From positions 137,173,235-137,237,234 of the forward strand of contig OW386285.2 of the NCBI GenBank assembly GCA_936432065.2: a stretch of DNA of 64,000 bases. The letters run 5' to 3'. Below are positions 56,183-64,000 of the stretch, piece after piece. Position 1 is the first letter of the stretch. Every line of letters starts with the position of its first letter. This DNA is from Rutpela maculata. Its lineage: Eukaryota > Arthropoda > Insecta > Coleoptera > Cerambycidae. Below the pieces are notes generated by a model that saw only the letters and a program-made list of their open reading frames with translations, had not been told where the DNA came from and searched no databases. The position numbers were made by a program, and so were the translations under genes.

Positions 56183-57822
56183 ACTGCACTTAAAAAAGCT
56201 ATTTGTTCTGTTAATATGGTTATTTCTAATAAAAAGGTTTTCTGCTTGCCATCATATTAAAACTAAGTTGGCAATGTTGGCAAATTAGTCGCGTATTGGT
56301 AATGAATATTATAATAAGCATTTGCTGTTGTTCAGCTTTCAGCTGGTCTCTCTATACTGGTTAAAATTATCAAGTGAAAATTTAGCTGCGCATTAAATTG
56401 TACTGATAATTGTACTGATGATATAACAACTCAAAAAATACAGAGGCCCTTGAAAAATATTGAAAATTTTGGAAATTTAAAAAAATATTTTAAAATTCAA
56501 TGGCGATTTTTTATTAAAACCTGTTAGTTGCTGGCAATACCACGATAAGAGTATTTGATCCTAATATTGTCACAATGCTCTCGTACAAGAGCATTTGCTA
56601 CTAATTACAACCAATTTAGGTCTCCTTACATTTATGTAAGTCCATTTGGTACCGTCTAATACCAATTGATCTTGTTTAACACCGTTTGACCTATATTAAG
56701 ATTTGTTGGATTTATTCACAACCACCATAAAACCTATTGCCCAATGATATTTGACTTTTTTTGGCGTTTACATATAATCTCACACTTGTTAATTACTTTT
56801 TCCTTACCTTAGCTGTGCTGTGATTGCTCTGAAATGGTCGGCTACACGCCCTTATATCCAGATGCAGTGAACTGCACTGGAATGTGAATAAAAGAGCAAA
56901 AAGATATAAATAATAAGAAGAAGATAACCTCTCACATTTATTTGATTATTTTGATTAATCGAATGTGTGGTGTGGCTCTAATTGTTTAAAGTATCAGGTT
57001 AAAAATATGGTATTCAGAATACAGTTAACACAAAAATCCTTGTTAGAAGGCAAAAACAGACATTTGATGTTGACAAAAAAACCAGTGGTATACTAGAGGA
57101 TGTTGCAGTTGATATCAAACCCACTCGAAATAATCCTACGTTTCGTCTTGTAATTGAATGGCAGGAACTAGTTTTAATTATCAATTGTTAAGTGTTTTGT
57201 TAATCATATTCTGTTTTATGCTTACCCATCGAAACTGGTGTGTTATTTACTATTTTCAAATAGTTATTTCTGGCTTTCCGTTTAAAGTAACTACTTTTAA
57301 ATTTTTATCCACGTTTGTGAAAAATGCGTATCCATATCACACAAAAGTAATTAAACATTAACTTAAAATAAGTAAAATCTATTTATCCACCTGTCAAACT
57401 GCAACTTTTGCGGTTTTATGAAGGAATTTTTTCAGATTAAATGGTTCTTATATTATATTTGGCATTATACAAGCCAATACAGCTTTATAGCAGTTGTATG
57501 ATTAGTATATTCAGGTTCCCCTTTAAAACTCGTAGGCATACTGGTTTTATGAACGTTGCCTCGGAGGTAAATTGGTTTCCTACGCCAAATGATTTTAAAA
57601 TGGTAGTGCTGACCACCACCCTAAAACCTTCACAAGTGCTAAATGGTACTGTAATTCAGCCTCCAGGAGGTTGTTACAACTCTTGATAAGATTAGACTGA
57701 AAGACTTGTTGGCTTGCTATACTACCGTTATAAAGCCATTTAGCAAACTTACATCTTCAATAAAGTTATTACGGAACTTATTCAAGTCCACATAGCATTT
57801 AAATTGTTACTTGGGAATGTGG
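56183..57822. other. Mostly unassigned; one short coding-like stretch
   Basis: Between 57010 and 57183 an uninterrupted frame reads ILVRRQKQTFDVDKKTSGIL and EDVAVDIKPTRNNPTFRLVI. Its composition is protein-like, but it has no start codon and no family I recognise. GAATAAAAGAGCAAAAAGAT and AAGAAGAAGATAAC (about 56886-56928) look like a LINE 3' tail. Confidence 0.25.
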
Positions 57823-57994
57823 GTGACTAATGCTAAAAAAATGTTGAGATCTTAGCACATACTAGGTAAATACCAATTTTATGGACTCGCACTTGCTTAA
57901 TTTACCTATTTACCCCAATTTACTCCAATTTACCCCCCAATCCTTCAAGTTCCAGATCTCGTTAAAATACATACGTGTCAAGTCAATATCTTAA

Positions 57995-60193
57995 CCCTCG
58001 ATTGCCTGTTCGGGGTCCCGCTTGGACCCCAAGTGGTGTTTTCATCTAATAACTTTTTTTTCTGAACATATTGGCAACAGCGCTCCTAGGTATGTGTCGG
58101 TAGATACGTGTTGCACAATATTTCAGTCTGCTGCAGTGCGTCGCGGCGATAGTGTCTCACCATAAAGTCATAAAGTAAGATTCGGCATTAAATGATACCA
58201 AAAATTTGTGTTACTAAATGCAATTTTTTATGGTTTTCACTCAAAACGAAGCATTGGGAGAGAACCAGGCCACTAACACAAAAAGAACATGAAGATATAA
58301 TTAACAATCTTGATTCGGACTCTGAACTGGAATATGAAAGCGATGAAGAGTCGGACAGTGAGGTAGCTCGAGATTTGGTTGAAAATGTGTCGGAAACGGA
58401 GGATAAGCTAGAAATACAAAGTGAAGAGGACTCAGACGAGGAACCGACGGGACTGCAAGATGATTCTCAGGATGGTGAACCTACGAAACCTGAAGAAGAT
58501 GTTAAGGAAGGTAATAGCATAAAATATACCTCCAAATCAGGCTTGCAGTGGAATTGTCACCCTTTTGTAATCACCAAAAGACGCCAAAGGAATCTTGTAA
58601 ACGCACAGGCGTTACAAATTACAGTGAAGATTGTAATACGTTCTTAGATATTCTCAACATCTCTTTGGCAACGGAAATGAAAGAAATCATCTGTCGTCAT
58701 ACCAATGAAGAAGCTGATAGGTATATTGATGCGTGGAATACCAAAAATCCAGACAGGAGTACTTCTAAAAGCAGGTTCACTAAGGTGTCGAAAGGAATAT
58801 ACTCAGGAAATATGGTCTACTAATACCTCCATACGTCGATCATTTTTCGTAGCTGCTTTACCGCGGGATAGATTTGAGCAAATATCTGTATTTTTACGAT
58901 TCGATGATAAATCAACTAGAGCTGAGCGAAAGGAAGAAGACAAGTTAGCAGCAATAACAGATATTTGGGACATGTTTGTTGATAATTGCAGGAAGGCGTT
59001 TGAATCGTACGAAAATATCACGATTGACGAACAGTTAGTGTTTCCGGGGAAAGCCCATTTCGGCAATATATCAAATCAAAACCTGGACGATATGGGATAA
59101 AAATTTGGGCAGCCGCTGATGTCAAAACGTCATATTTATGCAACCTTCAGGTGTACACTGGAAAATCTTGCACGGGTGTAAGAGAGAAGAATCAAGGCTT
59201 TCGTGTCGTGTCAGATTTGGTAGAACCGTACCATAACAGTTGGCGAGGAATAACCACAGATAATTTTTTCTCAAGCGTTTCATTGGCGAATTATTTATTG
59301 ACGAAAAAACTCACATTACTTGGAACTGTTCGCAAGGACAAGCCGGACACACCACATCAGCTAAAAGTAAGATCCAGGCCAGTCGAGTCATCTATGTTTG
59401 CATTTACCAAAGACTGTGCAGACAACAAAAATAAGCCATATATGATTTTAGATTACAACTCAAGGTGCCGTTGACAATGCCGATAAGCTTATTAGAGAGT
59501 ATTCGTGCACCAGAAGAACAGCTCGATGGCCATATAGAATATTTATGAATATGCTAGGTATTTGTGCCCTAAATGCTTTTTTTTATACGTTGAAAAAAAT
59601 CCTGATTGGAAAAAAATAATAAATCGCGACGACAATTAGGAGATGATCTTGCTCAAACCAATATGGAGAAAAAGTCCAACTATAAAAATCACAAGGAGCA
59701 TGTAAAATCGGCTCTACGAGATTGTGGAATAGTAGTGCCAGATCAACATGTTCCTCAGCCAGCAACTCCGGTTAGAAAACGAGCCAGATACTATCAGTGC
59801 CCTCGAAAATTGGACAAGAAAGTTAACACAACGTGCGCACTATGTAGAAAGTTTGTATGCGAAGTTCACAGAAAAAAAGAGCAAACAATTATATGTACCA
59901 CCTGTTCGTCAAACTGAAATATAAACAGATTGATTGAATTATATAATAGTTTTGCGTTTCTTTGTCATGTAGTAACATTTTATTCTTTTTCTTTTAGTTA
60001 ATAAGTAAGTTAACCGATATTATTTTGCTTTGTCAAAAATTCCATTTTTTGTTAAAATTAAATACATTTGTATAAAATTCTTCTAGTTGTAATATTTTTC
60101 AAAAATGCATGAAAATATTTGCAAAAAATACCATATTTCATTGGACCCCTTATCGGCATGTACGTTTATTTCAGGAGCACCGGCATTCAAGTG
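57995..60193. mobile_element. piggyBac element, both TTAA ends present (2199 bp)
   Basis: TTAA flanks at 57991-57994 and 60194-60197. The left end CCCTCGATTGCCTG and right end (other strand) CACTTGAATGCCGG match at 10 of 14 positions. A GGGGTCC...GGACCCC hairpin (58011-58029) lies just inside the left end and TTGGACCCC near the right (about 60140). It holds one broken transposase gene on the plus strand. Confidence 0.9.
58192..59917 (+). pseudogene. piggyBac transposase pseudogene, all four catalytic Asp codons visible
   Basis: The first part is acidic (LDSDSELEYESDEESDSEVA) and continues to HPFVITKRRQRNLVNAQAL. A second frame gives FLDILNISLATEMKEIICRH. A third frame gives EIWSTNTSIRRSFFVAALPR, DRFEQISVFLRFDD and ENITIDEQLVFPG (first Asp). 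Near 59045 the frame shifts again to QYIKSKPGRYGIKIWAAADV, then GITTDNFFSSVSLANYLLTK (second Asp). Around 59464 it shifts to GAVDNADKLIREYSCTRRTA (D-x-x-D pair). The tail has CALCRKFVCEVHRKKEQTII followed by CTTC, a Cys/His zinc-binding domain, ending at 59915. At least five frameshifts abolish function. Size and order fit animal piggyBac transposases (~550-600 residues). Confidence 0.88.
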
Positions 60194-60488
60194 TTAAACG
60201 GTTTCAGAGTAATCGTGCGCACAAAAAGTTACAGACAGACTGACAGACAGACAAACAGAATTTTTTTTTTGCTCAAACTAAAAATCTCTAATGTTTCATA
60301 ACATTATAAGCCTATCTGAACAATAAAAATGTTCTAATTTTTTTTGCGTTACCATACTTCCACTGGATGTGGAAGTACAACTGTATTTCAGTTACCAGAG
60401 ACGTCCATCTTTATTTTGTAAAATCACGGCTATGTTGCCTTCCTTTTGATTTTTGCGTGATATTTAAATTTACGTATTTATCTATATG

Positions 60489-60648
<160 letters not shown>

Positions 60649-63361
60649 TTCCATTATATATTATGTTCTGAATATTACAGTAATATGCAAATATGTATGT
60701 TATTATAATATACGTTCAATAGTTATTGAAGCCATACTGAACTCTCAGTAGACACTTAGACAGTAATTAAAACTTTAATAACAGAGCTGAATATCAATTT
60801 ACATACTTACTGATTTGAAATAATCGATAACGACAAGAATAGTGTACATGTCAAGTAAGTATTGTAGAGAAAATCTGATTAAAAATGTTGAAAATCACTT
60901 GCCGCTTAATTTATTGCCAATTGTAAATATAAATTATTAAATCTGCGTATATAGATACGCATGCATTTCATGATAAACCCGATAATATCTAATAAATACT
61001 ATATGCAAATTTATTTAATGAGTGTCAGGCAAAAGTGAAGTATGGCAGACATAAAAAACTGCCACCTATTAACTTATCAGACTGGCATAAATTTACATTA
61101 ATAGACCGTATTATAAGCAGCAAAATTTATGATTTGCTAATAAGTTCCTCCGCTTAGACCTTACAACACCTTGCTAAATAATATTCTCCACCAATTTGTT
61201 AAATTTGGTACAAATACGCATCACATAAACCACTCTCTATCCTTTTCAGTGCAATGCGCTTCATAAATTGGATAAAGTGAGAAAGTGGACAACGGAAAGT
61301 TTCGTAAGCATTGGATGAATCGAAAGCAAACTGTTGGTAGGGTTGCGAGGATTCCTGCTTTGCATATGAACAGCACTAGAACTATAATGGACCTACGTTT
61401 ATATTGGTCACACTGATTTTAACGCGTTTATTGTTAGTAGTTTATTTGTTTGAAGTGGTGTTTTTAGTTCTACAGCTCCATTTTGTTCCACTGTTCTAAA
61501 CACAATAGTAGGTTCAATGATTTAATTTTAACGTTTAACACATGAATATTCATATAATTTTCTGTGGTGATTTAACTAACATTATTTTTCGCCATTCTTA
61601 TAATTGCATATCAGGATTTAGTTTCTAAGGGAGGGAACTATTTTATTATTTATTTACGCAGAGATCTAGTGGATTGGCCTTAGATGCGACGACAGATTTT
61701 AAAAAACACTTTTTGGTCGAGAAGATTTGAAAACGTGTAAATCCATAATCGAATTCACAGTACTTTAATTGCACTCCACGTAGGTGAAAGTAAAAAACAA
61801 GGCCAACACTACTTTTGGGTTTAAATTTTTCAAATTTTTTGATACTATTAATAGCCAGTGAGGTAGCGACATATTTTTCGTGTTAATATCTATAAAGCTA
61901 GATTTTTTCCCAAGAAAGTTTAGATAGTATCTATGATGAAGGTGCAATTCTACCAATCTGTAAGTCTTGCAAAAATGAGTAAAAAATTAAACAACAAGAG
62001 ATATCGATTTTCTGAAATGTCACAAAATGCCACTTTTGATTCGTTCGTACCGAGCCGAATTTTCGAATTTCGCCATGCAATTTACGATGAGGTTTATTTG
62101 GAAGACTTCCTCTTTACGTCGCGACATCGTACGGCCGTCCCAATGGTGGTGTTTTCCGAGAAATGCAAAATGCAAGCTGTTTTTTTGCTATTTTTGGAAG
62201 ATATCTCCGAAACGGTGGAAGTTAGCTCGAAATAATAAATAAGTCAAAGGAGTATTTTGCACTAAGAACCTTTTGCTATTATCAGAATTTTGATTTTTTT
62301 TTCGTTTCTGGGTTAACTACTGAAATGTCGGCCATGTACGGCAAAAAATCGCAAATTTTGAGCTTCTACAGTTGGCAATGTTTTAATCTTGGCTCCTACG
62401 CCAAGAGACTATTCTAACTAATTTAAATTGAATTAAATTTGCTAAAACCCTTTTTTCTATTTTTTGAATTCCAACAAAAATGAAGGAATTAGAGGGGGCG
62501 GGATTTGGGACTTTTTATTCGGTAAATTTTTCCATTTTGTCATCGTAATTAATCGGTGATTAACTGAAATCGATCTCATAGACGATGTTCACTTACTATC
62601 ATGTACTACTTTGACGCTCCGTTAATACCGGCCCTTCGAAACAAAGGTTTCCGAGAAAAATTATTTTTTTAAGATTTACATACACTCTATAGGAAAACGT
62701 GTAGTTTCCTACATTTCCTCGAATATTTCGATAATTATTGTTTTTTTTCGAAAAATTTGTAGACAGCTTATTTAAAGAGAGTTGATTGAGCTTTTCGACA
62801 CTTTCTTATATTTTCTATAACCTAAAAAACAAAAGACTTATGACCGAATATACATATATTTGATCTCAATTTACTAAGGTTTATACACCTTAATGAAGTG
62901 CCAACGCGCCGGAGGCTGAGAATCACATTTTGCATTTTTTCTTACTTTATTCAGGGCATCGAAATCTATAGATTCCCAAAGTTTCAAAACTCCCGCACTT
63001 ATTCGGACTAAACTCCATGATTTATGCTCTCACCGCTGTATTATTTATACACCTTAATGAAGTGTCAACGCCAACTTCCATCCATACCTTCACTTCAGGA
63101 TGCACAAATTTCATATTGTTTAACATTATTATCAATATATCGTGTCTGAGCATCACACGAGAACGTTAAATGGTGACTGAAGTTCTTCGAAATTGCAGAC
63201 ATGAAGTCGGAAGTGCGTGTCGATGGACCTCTAATTTCAATTTTTCGACCTCGATGGGTCCTTCTCAAATCGTGCTCGTGATCGTTGATCGAAGGAGAGG
63301 AATATATATCAAAAACGATTATCACAAACTGTGCATCATTTCTCAAAAACATATGCAACAA
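60649..63361. other. Mostly unassigned sequence with one direct repeat
   Basis: TTTATACACCTTAATGAAGT occurs at about 62880 and 63046, ~165 bp apart. A 100-codon open frame at 61933-62235 has no recognised domain and no supporting context. No element boundaries were found. Confidence 0.35.
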
Positions 63362-63362
63362 T

Positions 63363-64000
63363 TACTTCCACATCCAGTGGAAGTATAGTAACGACAAAAA
63401 ATTTTTTAAAAATTTTTGTTGTTAGGGCTTCAAATGGCTTAAAATGTCATGAAACGTCGAGATTTAAAGTTTTAGCGAAAATAATTTTCTGTCCGTCTGT
63501 CGGTCTGTCTAACTTTTTCTTGTGCGCACGTTTACTCAGGAACCGTTTGAGATATTGACTTGAAATTTGGTACACATATGTACTTTAACGAAATCTAGAA
63601 CTAGATTATATTTTCATCTGGTTCCGTCGAAGGGTTGGGGATAAATTGGGGTAAATAGGTAAATCAAGCAGGTAAGAGTCCATAAAATTGGTATTTAGTA
63701 TATATAAGAGAAGCTAAGGTTTCAAAAAAAAATTTTGACATTAGCCACCCCCATTACCACCCCCATTACCACCCCCCATTACCACCCCCACCCCATTATT
63801 AAAGGGGATGAAAAAAATTGTGATTTACTGTGTACAAGAACCAGAAACCTCAAAATAATTTTTTACTTCATCCACCCCCTATCGCCACCCCCGCCCCACT
63901 ACCGATGTGGGGTATGGTTTTATGGGTTTTTGGGATAGAGAATTTCAAATATTATATTATTAAAGTTCCATAAATAATTATTTCCACATACAAATTTTTT
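63363..64000 (+). repeat. ACTTCCAC-family repeat, cut by the window edge
   Basis: Begins ACTTCCACATCCAGTGGAAG and follows the 45.3-kb copy to the last base. A CCCCCATTACCA unit is repeated about four times at 63744-63795, an expansion absent from the other copies. The terminal GATGTGGAAGT lies beyond the window. Confidence 0.8.

Larger units (their letters stand above)
57823..60376 (-). repeat. ACTTCCAC-family repeat split by a piggyBac element
   Basis: The part 60198-60376 ends with ACTTCCACTGGATGTGGAAG and the part 57823-57990 carries TTTACCCCAATTTAC and AAAATACATACGTGT. Joined at TTAA they restore the family's ATATCTTAAACGGTT segment, as at 10.3 kb. The repeat is thus the older element. 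Confidence 0.85.

Noticed and set aside
61933..62235. 100-codon open frame
   Set aside because: A second frame overlaps it, no domain is recognisable, and there is no splice or promoter context.

Overview
This window looks like AT-rich, gene-poor DNA from an arthropod, most likely an insect. That is inferred from its transposon mix: piggyBac, Tc1 (DD34E), a DD41D mariner relative, Transib-like, Crypton-like, Harbinger-like, RTE-like and I/CR1-like LINEs, plus two TE-associated protein families common in insects. I found no convincing intact host gene, no tRNA or rRNA, and no bacterial features. Nearly every recognisable protein-coding stretch is a broken transposon gene carrying stops, frameshifts or deletions.

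Layout. 0.4-1.3 kb: inverted-repeat element. 3.8-5.1 and 8.6-10.7 kb: two elements that start with the heptamer CACAGTG and have 5-bp target duplications (Transib-like). 5.9-6.4 kb: 139-bp tandem repeats plus a long inverted repeat. 6.6-7.3 kb: decayed two-exon gene. 11.6-15.1 kb: element with ~0.5-kb inverted ends around a broken minus-strand gene of a Cys-rich family (CIFCQ). 16.7-17.9 kb: Crypton-like tyrosine recombinase remnant among hairpins. 18.2-20.5 kb: element with a CGGQN-family (DUF7869-type) transposase-like gene. 21.7-22.9 kb: ~270-bp repeats and a hairpin MITE. 23.4-24.9 kb: LINE reverse transcriptase fragments.

25.3-28.0 kb: a complete-ended DD41D element with very long terminal inverted repeats and a nested 109-bp hairpin element. 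30.8-31.7 kb: CACAG-ended element built of 133-bp repeats. 31.8-32.2 kb: Harbinger nuclease fragment. 34.1-44.4 kb: a nest of elements that includes a second CGGQN-family gene, a 1.3-kb foldback, a Tc1 element, a recent ~1.48-kb tandem duplication carrying a LINE 3' end, and a piggyBac-like gene. A related terminal repeat occurs at both edges of this nest.

46.4-49.0 kb: CR1/jockey-type LINE with a MITE inside. 49.0-49.8 kb: foldback element. 51.4-56.2 kb: a 30-bp tandem array split by a 4.4-kb element with CCCAG ends that itself holds two further inverted-repeat elements. 58.0-60.2 kb: a piggyBac element with both TTAA ends, inserted in a copy of a dispersed ~640-bp repeat. 60.5-60.65 kb: a long TA microsatellite. 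The same ~640-bp repeat also occurs near 9, 45.3, 50.7 and 63.4 kb.

Nested insertions give a relative chronology: the ~640-bp repeat predates the piggyBac at 58 kb; the 39-kb LINE insertion predates its tandem duplication; the 30-bp array predates the CCCAG element. All identifications come from reading the sequence and translations by eye; no database search was possible.
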